Below the pieces are notes generated by a model, which was not told where the DNA came from, ran no database searches, and was given only the letters and a program-made list of their open reading frames with translations. From assembly GCA_017531225.1 (NCBI GenBank), contig JAFXLL010000010.1, positions 523,813-587,812 of the forward strand: 64,000 nucleotides of DNA, read 5' to 3'. This DNA is from Bacteroidales bacterium (lineage in GTDB: Bacteria > Bacteroidota > Bacteroidia > Bacteroidales > F082). Shown here one piece after another: positions 1 to 10,600 of the stretch (positions are counted from its first letter, which is position 1; each line of letters begins with the position of its first letter). A program made the position numbers and the translations under genes.

Positions 1-927
1 AGTCAGCTTCAATGTGGCCATCTTGTGACTTGATGTGGTGTTTTGAGTATGATAGGTTACTGAAGTAGTTGCACCTGTAGTATTAGAGAGAGAGAGGTAA
101 TCAACACCAGGTCCGGTAAGTTCCCAAGCATATCCCGTAGCATGGTCGTTGGTTATTGTGGTTGCGGTGGGTGCGCTTGCAAGAGTATTGCCATTGGCAT
201 CAAAATAGTAGGTATTCCCGTCGAACGTGTATGAGGTATAGGCGGGGGTGTAGGTATAAGAGAAGTCGCTTGCCGTGCCGTTCACTTGATGAGGTGTGTC
301 GCCGTAAGCTATGGCGAAATCGGCTATGGTAGGAGCACCACCTGGATTTTCGGCAGGAATCACTTGAGCGGCATAGCTATGGATCGTCACTCGCTTGAAT
401 CGCGCAGCATTAGGTGTTGGGTCATAACCATATACAGATGACATCTGCCATGATCCGCCTTCATACGACACCCAAACAACTTTCCAACATTCACTACCAT
501 GAATGCCATGGTATTCCGTATGAGCTTCACATTCCTCCATGTCAAGCTGGACACCACGGGCCAGACCGTCATCCCAATCATAGAAGAAATAGTCTTCATG
601 CGGCTTGTTAAGAACCACCGTTGGGGGCGTTGTCTCGGAGATCTCCAGTGTTCCAGAAAGAGCCAATGGTGCCGAGAGATAACGGCGAATCCCGTTATTG
701 TCGATGAAATAGTAGTTGTATTCGACATTAGGACCTGAATACCAAAGACAGGTACTGGGATTAAAAGTATCAGCATTCGCCAATGTATAAGTGCTACCGC
801 TCGAAACATGAGCCAAATAGTTGCCGTCTTTTTTAATGACATACTGCGGGTCGTTTTGTGCCAACACAGCACTGCCTATCAGAAACAGCAGTGCGGTAAG
901 GATGATATGTCTTGGTGTCCTATTCAT
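1..927 (-). CDS. Secreted protein of unknown function, C-terminus beyond the window edge
   Basis: The frame is open from position 927 to the window edge, giving 309 codons with no stop. It begins with a clear signal peptide (basic MNRTPRH, then a hydrophobic stretch ending AVLAQ). Two upstream in-frame ATGs, at 945 and 951, are alternatives; 927 puts the basic residues right before the hydrophobic core. The mature part is rich in Tyr, Thr, Asn and Gly, with many aromatic beta-strand-like stretches, and I do not recognise a family. A region near residues 205-215 (PGGAPTIADFAIAYGDT) looks like a domain boundary before an immunoglobulin-like or T9SS-type tail, but that is inference. It follows the 2228-residue repeat gene by about 30 nt on the same strand, so it is probably the third gene of that operon. 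A T9SS sorting domain, if any, would lie off the window. Confidence 0.75.
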   Translation of the reverse strand, partial: MNRTPRHIILTALLFLIGSAVLAQNDPQYVIKKDGNYLAHVSSGSTYTLANADTFNPSTCLWYSGPNVEYNYYFIDNNGIRRYLSAPLALSGTLEISETTPPTVVLNKPHEDYFFYDWDDGLARGVQLDMEECEAHTEYHGIHGSECWKVVWVSYEGGSWQMSSVYGYDPTPNAARFKRVTIHSYAAQVIPAENPGGAPTIADFAIAYGDTPHQVNGTASDFSYTYTPAYTSYTFDGNTYYFDANGNTLASAPTATTITNDHATGYAWELTGPGVDYLSLSNTTGATTSVTYHTQNTTSSHKMATLKLT

Positions 928-958
928 AGGTCGTATATTGTTCATTGCCATTATTCTC

Positions 959-3900
959 TTATTCTAATTTGCCATTGATGATCACTTTCGGGTCGCCGAT
1001 TACTTCACCCATGTTACCGCCGCCATAGACGTTGCCACTGATCTTGGATCCTTTCTTGATCAGGATCTGTGGATTGCCTGTGACTTTAGCTTCCAGACCG
1101 CCGCCGAACACGTTCTTGACGGTGGCGTTCTTAATGTTCACCTGCGGATAGTTATACGGTGGGGTATGGGTATTGGATCCTGTAATAGGACTGTCTGAGG
1201 CAGGCACCCCAGGATAGTCCGCTTGATTGCCTCCGCCATACACATCGGCCAGCGACACATCCAGCGGACAGTAGTCGGCACCGGATTTTTGTTCCACGTT
1301 CACCGTGATACTGCCACCGATGGCGCCTTTCACGTTGCTGCCGCCGAAGATGGCGTTGGTGACGGTGCCGCCGAAGATCTCGAGAAGGACGTTACCTTGG
1401 ATATCGGCTCCTTTGGTTGTAGTTCCTTTAGAACCGCCGTACACGTTTTCGAAAGTACCACCTTTTACAATAAGGTGAATATTGCCGCTACCTCCATTGC
1501 CCGCCTTCACATGAGCCTCTTTGCAGCCGCCGTAGAGATTGGTGACATGCATTCCCTCGCTACAGGTGATGGTGGCCTCAATATTGCCCTCGAAGTCGGC
1601 GTACTTGCCGCCGCAGTAAAACTCGGTGATGGACACTTCCTCGCAGCCTGAAGTCTGGTCGACCGTGACGTTGGAGGTACCAGAAATGGTACCGTTTTGG
1701 TTGCTGCCAACAAAGAACTCTCCGACGATGCCGCCATGGATTTCGAGGTTGACGTTGCCAGTAATATTAGCGGCTTGGACTTCTCCGTTACCGCCGCCGA
1801 ACACCTCAGCAAAACGGCCGCCTTGGATCTTGGTAGAGACATGGGGAGCCTTTGCCGCGTTGCTACCGCCGAACACACGGCGAATGGTGTTGTAACAGCT
1901 TGCAATATTCACCATAGCCGTTTTATCTGTTGCTGTAAAGTCGGCCTTGTTGCCGCCGCCAAACACATTGGCAATGGCGTAGGTGGCATCTTCATCGGTA
2001 TAAGTGACTTGGTCTTTTGCCTCGCGATAAGTTCTATAGATATTAACTTCTACATCATCTTGAGGTGAACCGCTGGTGTTGTTGCAGCCATAGACGTTAC
2101 CTCCAATGGTGGCATTGCCCACACAGGTGTCGTTCACAGGATCAAGGCCTCTAGTGTTGTTGGGAGCACCGATGTTGACCTCGATCTTACCGTAAACTAG
2201 TCCTTTGGTGCTGACACCTTCTTCGCCGAGTCCACCGCCAAACACATTGCCACCGGTATATAAGACATATTTTCTTCCAGTAGGCATATGATTGACCAAA
2301 ATATCCAATGTATCCGTCTTGGAGAAGAGTGTGCCATCCAAAACATTGACAACCGTAGTATTCACGCTGCCGAGGGCCGAGCCACCATAAATGTCGCCAT
2401 AGAGTTTCAGGTTGGCATTAGGAGCACCAGGGGTAGTAGGTTTGTTGCCAAAGTTGACGGTGACGTTACCTGCCACCTTGGTATTTGCACCCAGACCGCC
2501 GCCGAAGACGTTAGCGACAGTGTCGTGTGAGAGTTGTGTTTGTGAGCCGATTGTGCCGCTTTGGATGGTCACCAAAGCGTCGGTGGCCACTGAGCCTTTT
2601 TCGTTGCAGCCGCCATAGATGCCACCGAGGACAGTACCACCCGTCATGACGACATTGCTTCCATTGACGCCTCTTGGGGTGTTGACGAGAGTGTCGGCAG
2701 TGATGTCATTACCGCCGCCATAGACGTTACGGTAGATGGTGCCTGCAATGATATTCACTGCTGGGGTACCTCCATAAGGAGCGTGGTTACCGCCGCCATA
2801 GACTTCGCCGACGTACCAGTCACAAGAGCCAGTCTTTTCAATATTCACCGTGATGGTGCCCTGGATGGTATCTTTATCGTTGTTGCCGCCAAACACCTTG
2901 TTAATAATGCCGTCGTTGATATTGAGTAAAACACTGTTCGACACATTAGCTGCATTGGAGCCGCCATACACGGTGCCGATGCCTTCGAGGGTGGTGCCGA
3001 TTCTTTCGGGATGAGCATAATGATCAGCGGTTAGGCTGCCAGTGCATCCAATATTGATGGTGCCCGCCTTTCCAGTAGCACGGTTGCCACCGCCATAAAC
3101 CTCTTGGACTTTCATGTCGCAAGCACCTGCAGCGGTGCTCTTGTCGACATTCACTGTGATGTTGCCGGTGATCAGTCCGCTGGTGTTGTTGCCGGCGAAC
3201 ACATGATCGATGGTGCCACCATATATATTGGTAACAGCGTTGCCTGACACCATTTCAAAGTTGGCTGCCACGCCCTCGCCGTTACCACCGCCGAAGACGT
3301 AGCCGATTTTGTTGCCACCGTAGATTTTCACGTCGGTAGAGGCCACTTTTGCTGCGTTGCCGCCGCCATAAACGTATTCGATGCTATTATTGCAATTATG
3401 TACGGTAACTTTAGGATAGCCATTGCCGTAAGTATAGGCCGCTCGGTTGCCTCCGCCGAACACATTACCAAGGGCGAATGACGAGCCTGAGGCTGGATCC
3501 GTGCCGTAGATATCCACATTGACGGAACTTTGTGGGGCACCGTTGACGTTGTTACAGCCATAGACGGAGCCTGTGACCGTACCGCCATTAACGGTGACTT
3601 GGACAGCACCGTTCACAGCTGCCGCATGATTGTTATCGCCCAAGCCGCCGCCGTAGAGATCGCCGTGGATGGTGCCGCTGGTCAAGGTGACGTTCGTCTG
3701 ATCAGTACTGGCATTGTTCACGTTGCCCAACGCCGAGCCACCATACACATCGCCCCAGATAACTGCCGTAGCTCCATTGATGGTGACGGTGACGTTGCCT
3801 TCGGTCTCGGTTTGGTGACCATAGCCACCACCGTGGACGTTGGCTCTGCTGCCGTCAGCGCCTATTGTACCGCCTGTGATGCCGACCACGATGTTGCCAG

Positions 3901-6900
3901 TGACGGTGCCGCTGGTGTTGCAGCCGCCGTAAACACCGTTGTTAACGGAACCATTGTTCATGGTCACTGTAGCAGTACCAGTAACGCCTGCCTGATTGCC
4001 GCCGCCAAAGAGCTTGATTGCCGATGAACCAGCCTTTTGGAGTGTCACCGAGGTCGATCCATTCACCGATGCCGCATCACCACCGCCATAAACTTCACCC
4101 ATAATGATAGCAACAGTGTCGGGGATAGAGAAGCCTGTGGCGACGATGCTTCCCGTAGCACCTGGTGTCAAGAGCGTTGCCATGGTGGCAGCATCATAGC
4201 CTACATTCACCACTGGGTTGGATGTAACGACTGCCGAGGAACCCAAGCCACCACCATAAACAAATTTGTTCACGGTACCGTTGATGATATTGACCAAAGG
4301 TGAAGAGAGGTTAGAGTTGTCAGGAGTATAAGGTGCCAAGTTACCACCGCCATAAACGGTGTCGAGCACCAAATTACATGGAGCGGAAACCGTGTCCAAC
4401 ACATTGACGGTGATCTGGCGTTTGACATTACCCAAGAGGTTTGATCCGCCAAAGGCGTGATGGACGGTGCCGCCATAAAGGTTCAATTGGACATTTCCAT
4501 CAATCCAAGCGTCTGTGCTATTGGTATTATCACCTTTCGAACCGCCATAAGCATAGTTGATGGTTCCGCCGTTGATGTTGAGTTCCACGTTACCAGTGAT
4601 GGTAGCTTTGTTGGAACCGCCGTAAATCTCGCCAATGGCACCCACGCCGCAATTAATAGTAGTGTTAAGGTTACTTGAGATGGGAGCCAAGTTGGCACCG
4701 CCATAGATAACACGGAACACTTCGTCTCCGCAGTCGCCAGCCTTGTCAAGATTAAGGCTGGTAGCCATAATGGAGCCCAACATATTGCTGCCGCCGAAGA
4801 TCGTGTCAATCAAGCCAGCGTTGATGGTAGTGGTAGCAGTGCCGTAGATATTGGCTGCTACAGGGCTACCGTTACCGCCGCCGAACACTCGGTTGATACG
4901 GCCACCGTCGATGAGGATGAAGGTGTTGGCACTGACAGCGCCTTCGCCTGTGGTACCTACATTAGCCGCATTACCACCACCGAAGACATCCTTAATAGTG
5001 TTTTCGCAGCCGTAGACATATACTTGAGTGCTCCTGTTGGCCACAGGAGTATATGAAGCCTGGTTGCCGCCGCCGAAGACCGACTGGATGGCGTAGGTTT
5101 GGGTTGCAGCATTTGTTGCTAAAAGTTCAGGTGTCCATGTTCCAGAGGTCAAGGTAGGATATAGATTGTGTGCAATATCATCGCCATGTGCAGTTTGATA
5201 GATGTTCACAAAAACGCTGTCCTGAGGCGAACCGTTCAGGTTGTTGCAGCCGAAGACCGCACTGGTATCGGAGAAGACAACGTTACCCACGGGGGAGTTA
5301 TTATCTATCGTCCCGATATTGACGAATACCTTTCCGTTCACTCCGGCTTTGATGTCTCCTTGTTTCTTTCCAAGGCCACCGCCATAGACGTTGCCGTAGA
5401 CGTTGCCGTTGAGTATGTTAACTGTGGTGGTATCAATACCACCATCTGTGGCATCGTTGACCCAACCCAGTGCAGAGCCGCCATAGATGTCTCCATATAC
5501 TTTCGGATACTCACTGAAGGTAGCGGGGGTGTCTCCGTAATTGACGGTGACATGGCCCTTCGTTTGGGTGTCTTGTCCATAGCCGCCGCCATGGAGGTTG
5601 GCATGAGCATCGTTAGCACCGATGGTAGTATGGTTGTCGGAGCTACCTGTGACGTTCACTGTGATGTCACCATCAACAGTACCGCTCTTGTTGCTTCCGC
5701 CGTAGATGCCGCCTCTGACCGTGCCGTTGGTGACAGTCACCAAGGCCGAACCGGTAAGACCGGCCAGGTTGCCGCCACCGAAGATGGTGTCGACCGTGGT
5801 AACCACGTTCATGATGACCACTGCGGAGTCAGCCTCAGCTGCGTTGCCGCCGCCAAACAAATTGCCGACACGGCTATTACCTTTCAGCATCAGCACCGAG
5901 TCGATGCCGTCGACTTGCGCTGCGTTGCCGCCGCCGAAGATGTTGCCATAATGGCTGTCGTTATAATAGATTGTGATTCGGTTGTTTTCGTGTTCTAGTC
6001 CTGAGAGGGTGTCGCCGATCATGACTTTCGGATGGGCTGTGACCACAGCTCCCGATCCCTTGCCGCCGCCGAAGACGCAGCCGTTGACGCTACCATGTCC
6101 CACCGTGCCGTTCCAGAGGTTAACTATTGGAGAGACTATCTTCTCGCCATTTACGAGACTAGGTGTATAAGCTGCGTCACGACCACCGCCGTAGACGGTA
6201 TCCACTTGAAGTTGACAGTAGGCCACAGTATCCCAAACGTTTACGTTGATCGCACCCAAAATGCTTCCAAAGACATCGCTGCCGCCGAAAGCGTTTTCCA
6301 TGGTGCCTCCGTGAAGGTTGAGGGTGACCGCACCTGAGATGTCAGCCGAAGCCGCAGCAATTTGTTCCTGGGTTGCACCTGGAGCGGGGAGGGTACCTTT
6401 TGAACCGCCGAATATATTGTGATATTGGCCGCCAAGGATGTTAAGGGTGACACTGCCGTCGATATCGGCCAGGTTGGAGCCGCCGTAGAAATTGCCAATC
6501 TCGTAGTCCTTATTATTACAATAAAGAGTAGTGTTTATGTTTCCAGAGATATTGGCTTCGTTGGCGCCGCCAAAGGACTCATAGATCAGCAGGACGTCGC
6601 ATTGGTTATCAATACCGAGCGACACAGTCGCGATATTGCCGTATTGGTTGCTGCCACCAAAGACTTGGCGATACAAGCCGCCTTGGACATCGGTGAGGGC
6701 AGTGCCGAAAATATTGGCGCCAGGGTTGTAGTTGGGTTGATCGGAGTGGTCATGGTTATGGGTGGCGCTATAGCCGTTACCGCCGCCAAACACTTGGTCG
6801 TAGCGTCCACCTTCAATAATAAGCCTTGTATTGGCGGCAATTGTGTCGCCTGTTGCGGTGGTGTCGCCCACATTGGCAGCGTTACCGCCGCCGTAGATGG

Positions 6901-7645
6901 TTTGAATGGTGTTTTCATCACATTCAAACACATGCACAGTAGTGCACTTAGGATCACCATTTCCATTAAGGTTTGGCTTATAGGAAGCCTTGTTGCCACC
7001 ACCATAAACGGCTTTGATAGCGAACTCCTTGGCATAATTCGGATCGTTAAGGTCGGCTGGGAAGGAGCTTTCCAACTCATCATAAGTGTCAATTCCAGCA
7101 GGATATTGGTTGTTGTGTTCACCCTCGGTATGCGCTGTTTTGTAAATATTGACGAACACGCTGTCGAGGGGGGTACCGTTGATATTGTTACAACCGAACA
7201 CGCTGCTTTTAAGGGTGGGACCGCCAGAATTGTTACCGATATTGACAAACACTTTGCCATACACCAGAGCGGCGATATCAGCTAATCCGCCATAGCTTAT
7301 TGAGTCACCGAGACCTCCACCATACACGTTGCCATTGATGACACCTTGCAGGATGGTGACATGCGTGGCCGTGCCTTCATTGTAGGTGTAGGTAGTATCG
7401 CTCCCACTCACGGTCATGGTAGCATTCACGTGAGCCAGGGCACCACCGCCGTACACGTCACCGAGAATGGTATCGCTGTTTGACTTGTTCATCAACACGG
7501 AGCTGCTCCCCATGACGACGGCCTTGTTGCCACCGCCGTACACGTTGCCGTGTACTTTAACATGAGCTGGTGGGTCTTGTGCCAGCGCCATTCCATTGAT
7601 CATCAACAGAGCCAAGGTTATTATGCAGGTAAGTTTTTTGTTCAT
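959..7645 (-). CDS. Giant secreted YGGG-repeat protein (2228 aa), predicted beta-helix/beta-solenoid
   Basis: The signal peptide is residues 1-22 (ending MALAQD). Almost everything after it is a rung repeat of the form (N/D)(V/I)(Y/F)GGG(N/S).A.V.G...V.(I/V).GG, occurring dozens of times about every 20-30 residues. On top of this is a longer period: the anchor VFGCNN or VYGCNN, followed by (N)G.PQ(D/S)SV.V.IY, occurs near residues 150, 800, 1365 and 1855, so the protein is four diverged super-repeats of roughly 490-650 residues. Cysteines recur at fixed places in each. The C-terminus is one more rung ending VIINGKLE; there is no YPNPT/T9SS-type domain and no obvious barrel. A surface beta-solenoid, adhesin or S-layer-like role is inference from repeat form. 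The gene starts 16 nt after the preceding GLUG/YGGG gene, so the two are likely co-transcribed. Long open frames on the opposite strand arise from its Gly-rich repeats and are not genes. Confidence 0.88.
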   Translation of the reverse strand: MNKKLTCIITLALLMINGMALAQDPPAHVKVHGNVYGGGNKAVVMGSSSVLMNKSNSDTILGDVYGGGALAHVNATMTVSGSDTTYTYNEGTATHVTILQGVINGNVYGGGLGDSISYGGLADIAALVYGKVFVNIGNNSGGPTLKSSVFGCNNINGTPLDSVFVNIYKTAHTEGEHNNQYPAGIDTYDELESSFPADLNDPNYAKEFAIKAVYGGGNKASYKPNLNGNGDPKCTTVHVFECDENTIQTIYGGGNAANVGDTTATGDTIAANTRLIIEGGRYDQVFGGGNGYSATHNHDHSDQPNYNPGANIFGTALTDVQGGLYRQVFGGSNQYGNIATVSLGIDNQCDVLLIYESFGGANEANISGNINTTLYCNNKDYEIGNFYGGSNLADIDGSVTLNILGGQYHNIFGGSKGTLPAPGATQEQIAAASADISGAVTLNLHGGTMENAFGGSDVFGSILGAINVNVWDTVAYCQLQVDTVYGGGRDAAYTPSLVNGEKIVSPIVNLWNGTVGHGSVNGCVFGGGKGSGAVVTAHPKVMIGDTLSGLEHENNRITIYYNDSHYGNIFGGGNAAQVDGIDSVLMLKGNSRVGNLFGGGNAAEADSAVVIMNVVTTVDTIFGGGNLAGLTGSALVTVTNGTVRGGIYGGSNKSGTVDGDITVNVTGSSDNHTTIGANDAHANLHGGGYGQDTQTKGHVTVNYGDTPATFSEYPKVYGDIYGGSALGWVNDATDGGIDTTTVNILNGNVYGNVYGGGLGKKQGDIKAGVNGKVFVNIGTIDNNSPVGNVVFSDTSAVFGCNNLNGSPQDSVFVNIYQTAHGDDIAHNLYPTLTSGTWTPELLATNAATQTYAIQSVFGGGNQASYTPVANRSTQVYVYGCENTIKDVFGGGNAANVGTTGEGAVSANTFILIDGGRINRVFGGGNGSPVAANIYGTATTTINAGLIDTIFGGSNMLGSIMATSLNLDKAGDCGDEVFRVIYGGANLAPISSNLNTTINCGVGAIGEIYGGSNKATITGNVELNINGGTINYAYGGSKGDNTNSTDAWIDGNVQLNLYGGTVHHAFGGSNLLGNVKRQITVNVLDTVSAPCNLVLDTVYGGGNLAPYTPDNSNLSSPLVNIINGTVNKFVYGGGLGSSAVVTSNPVVNVGYDAATMATLLTPGATGSIVATGFSIPDTVAIIMGEVYGGGDAASVNGSTSVTLQKAGSSAIKLFGGGNQAGVTGTATVTMNNGSVNNGVYGGCNTSGTVTGNIVVGITGGTIGADGSRANVHGGGYGHQTETEGNVTVTINGATAVIWGDVYGGSALGNVNNASTDQTNVTLTSGTIHGDLYGGGLGDNNHAAAVNGAVQVTVNGGTVTGSVYGCNNVNGAPQSSVNVDIYGTDPASGSSFALGNVFGGGNRAAYTYGNGYPKVTVHNCNNSIEYVYGGGNAAKVASTDVKIYGGNKIGYVFGGGNGEGVAANFEMVSGNAVTNIYGGTIDHVFAGNNTSGLITGNITVNVDKSTAAGACDMKVQEVYGGGNRATGKAGTINIGCTGSLTADHYAHPERIGTTLEGIGTVYGGSNAANVSNSVLLNINDGIINKVFGGNNDKDTIQGTITVNIEKTGSCDWYVGEVYGGGNHAPYGGTPAVNIIAGTIYRNVYGGGNDITADTLVNTPRGVNGSNVVMTGGTVLGGIYGGCNEKGSVATDALVTIQSGTIGSQTQLSHDTVANVFGGGLGANTKVAGNVTVNFGNKPTTPGAPNANLKLYGDIYGGSALGSVNTTVVNVLDGTLFSKTDTLDILVNHMPTGRKYVLYTGGNVFGGGLGEEGVSTKGLVYGKIEVNIGAPNNTRGLDPVNDTCVGNATIGGNVYGCNNTSGSPQDDVEVNIYRTYREAKDQVTYTDEDATYAIANVFGGGNKADFTATDKTAMVNIASCYNTIRRVFGGSNAAKAPHVSTKIQGGRFAEVFGGGNGEVQAANITGNVNLEIHGGIVGEFFVGSNQNGTISGTSNVTVDQTSGCEEVSITEFYCGGKYADFEGNIEATITCSEGMHVTNLYGGCKEAHVKAGNGGSGNIHLIVKGGTFENVYGGSKGTTTKGADIQGNVLLEIFGGTVTNAIFGGSNVKGAIGGSITVNVEQKSGADYCPLDVSLADVYGGGNQADYPGVPASDSPITGSNTHTPPYNYPQVNIKNATVKNVFGGGLEAKVTGNPQILIKKGSKISGNVYGGGNMGEVIGDPKVIINGKLE

Positions 7646-7661
7646 ATATCGTAACTTTTTT

Positions 7662-10600
7662 TTATTTCGATTGAGTTTGGATTATCACTTCGGAGTTACC
7701 ACTTACGGGGCCTTCGTTACCGCCGCCATAAACATTACCAAGCACGTGGGTGCCATCTTCGAGGATGACTTTGGTGTTGCCGCTAACGGCGCTTTCGTCG
7801 CCACCGCCATAGACATTACCTGTGTCGTCATCTCCTTGAGTGCCCACCGTGGTGTTGCCCTTGAGTGTAATGGTGGCTGTATTAACTGAGCCGAGATTGG
7901 TCTTGTCCAGGTTCTCTGTGGTATAGAGGATGTGGTCGGTCTTGTCAATACTGATGGCATCGTCGTGTTCCCATGTATAGGTCGTGGGCGCAAAGTCAGG
8001 GTTGGTTTTATATTTCACACCTGTACGATAGGTGCCCAATTGGTCATAATAGTAAGGCTCGGTTTCAAAGCCGATGGCATCGACTTGGACCGTAGGCAGC
8101 GAAGCCGAGAAGCCTGCGCCGTAGACGTTGCCGTAAACAGTACAACTGTCGAGCGTGGACGTCACATTGCCTGATACCTTGCCAAGGCTGCCACCGCCGT
8201 AGAAGTTATTCAGGATAGTGCATTCTGTCAATGTTGATGTTACGCTGTGTGTGGTTGCCAACGAGAATTTTACAAAGTCTACAAAAATACGGGCACAGTT
8301 GTTGGCGTTGTTCGACATGGGCAGGAACTGGTAGCTGAACCTGGTGGATACGCCACCGTAGGTACTATTGTATTCTTGCTTGTAGAATCTCGCCAACCAC
8401 GCGTTCCAAGAGGCGTCGTTGCCAGCCTCACCATCGTTATGGGGGAAGTTTGTAATGCTGTTATGGTTTCTTGGTGCTTGGCGACCGTAGGAGTTGCCGC
8501 CGTAGCCAGCACCGAAAAAGGTGCCGAAGGTGCAACTGGTGGCGTTGGTGACCACGGTTTTGTTATTGCTCATATCGCCGAACTTGGGTCCGCCGCAGTA
8601 CAATTCAATATAGCCGCCCGTAATTGTGGTGCTGAGGTTGCCTGTTACCGGCTTGGCTGCATTGATGCCACCAGCAAAAAACTCACGGATGTCGGCATTC
8701 TGTACTTGCCAGGTGATATTACCGGTGTTGTCGGCACCATTGGCTTTTCCGATGCCCTCCATGGCGGCACCGGCTACGGTGCCGAAGCGGCCACCGTTGA
8801 TATAGCACTCAGCATTGTCGGCATAACTGGTGACATTTGCAGTATATAGGCCAGTAAGGTAGAATTCGTCGTAGTCGCCGCCGGTAACCGACACGGGCGG
8901 GTGTTTGGACTGCAAGGTCTTGTCTTGGTGAGTGCCGCGATGGAATTCCTTGAACCACACGTTGCCGCCCACGAGGAAGTAAGTTGTTTTGTTAGCAGCT
9001 CCGTTGTTCTGACCGCTCACCCATTGTTCCATTACGCCGCCCTGCACAATATAGGGAGCTGCAACACGATCGCTACGGTCGTACTCAAACTGTGTGACGC
9101 GGAAGAGCGAGGTGTTGGTAGACTCAAACCAGCCTTTGGGCTGCATAATACCGAAGTTGTACGAGCCTGTTCCGCCAGTAGACTTCTGTGCCATACCGAG
9201 ACCGGGAACATTGATAAAGTCGACTTTTACAGGGTGGGCAGCGGTACGACCGTCGAAACGCAGCATATACGAGTAGTCGGGCTCGTTGTCGCCATCAAGG
9301 TCGATAGAGGTAACCGTATAGGGCTTGCTGTTACTTGCTTCCAAGGCACCATAATGATGATAATTGCCCACAAGTACCACGGCATAATCATTAACGGATT
9401 GATTATTTGGATCCCCTACAATGCCAACAAAAAGTCCTGTACTATTCGAACTTGATATAGCATTGCCCATCGTGGTGAGAACCACTTGGTTTTCTCCGGC
9501 AATGGAATAGCTGTTACCATTGGTGAATATCTTTCCGCCGCCTACATTGGATACGTCGTATCCTGTCCCCATTGCCGTATTATACACCTTGTCGGCGTTT
9601 TGGTCGGCCAAGTAGACGCATTTGGCCCAATAGGGCTCGATGGTGATGGCGGTAACGCCTTCAGGCACATCCCAATAGGCGCCCTGGTTGAAGATGCGGT
9701 TGCTGCCGCCGGTGCCATAGAGATCCTTGTTGGTGCAGTTGCGGTCGGCGAAATTGTATCCGCCCCAGGAGTCGGAGGCGGTGAAGGTGCCGGGGGTGCC
9801 GCCGGTGATATTTACAATCTTCCAGCCCGTCACCACGCGGTTGCCATTATAATTCTTTGTGCCTACATTGTTATAGTAAGGCAGCTGCACCTTGTAGTAG
9901 TTGAAATTGAAATGGTCGGGGTCTTTGTCAGTGATGACAAGGGTAGTGTCGGAGGTGGTGATGGTAGCTCCATCCGGTGCGCCATAGACGGCGCCTCCTG
10001 AGCCCATCTGGATGTGCACCGCAAGGGTCCCCAGCTTGCCACCTTGGTTGCGGGGCTTGCCAGTGGTGGCGTGCTCGGCGTCGATATTCACCACCGAGGG
10101 GTATTTGCCTTGCTGCATCAGCACAGGATAGGGATGATTGCTGCCAATACTGTCGGGCAACAGCACCCATTTCATCATCGCGTCGCCACTATAGGTGCCA
10201 GTGGCCCACCAGCCTGCCAGTTTGCGTTGACCGTTGAGGAGGTGGCGGAAGAACTCGAAACGCGTAAGGAAACGGTCCTCGGCGCCAAGAGCACAGTTGT
10301 AGGTGACACCCGTCGGCTGCACATAGGGGGCTTCGAGGCGGAAATAGTTGAAGTTGCTCACGCCGTTAGCATCTCTATTCACGATGTTGGTGCCGTTGTA
10401 AATAGGTGCTATACTATTGCCACCGGTAATGTCGCCATAAAACATACATGCAAAGACCATTGAACGGCGCTTGTTGTCGGCAGAAGTGGTACCATAGTTG
10501 TTGTAGCCCACAATGCCACCCACGAAGTTACCACCAGTGATGTCGGCGTATGAATAGCAATTGACCACACGAGGCGCATTCGAGGCATTGGAATTACCGT

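Noticed and set aside
387-872. A 161-codon minus-strand frame overlapping the first gene
   Set aside because: It is out of frame with the signal-peptide-bearing frame that runs to the window edge, and its composition is shadow-like.
5168-7285. Long plus-strand open frames (up to 288 codons) opposite the giant repeat gene
   Set aside because: They are low-complexity antisense translations (Ala/Val/Asp-rich) of the YGGG rungs, with no start context, no homology pattern and no promoter. The minus-strand frame has signal peptide and ordered repeats.
959-7645. Regular short DNA repeats as a possible CRISPR array
   Set aside because: The period follows codons of the YGGG rung, units differ from each other, and no constant repeat/unique spacer pattern exists.
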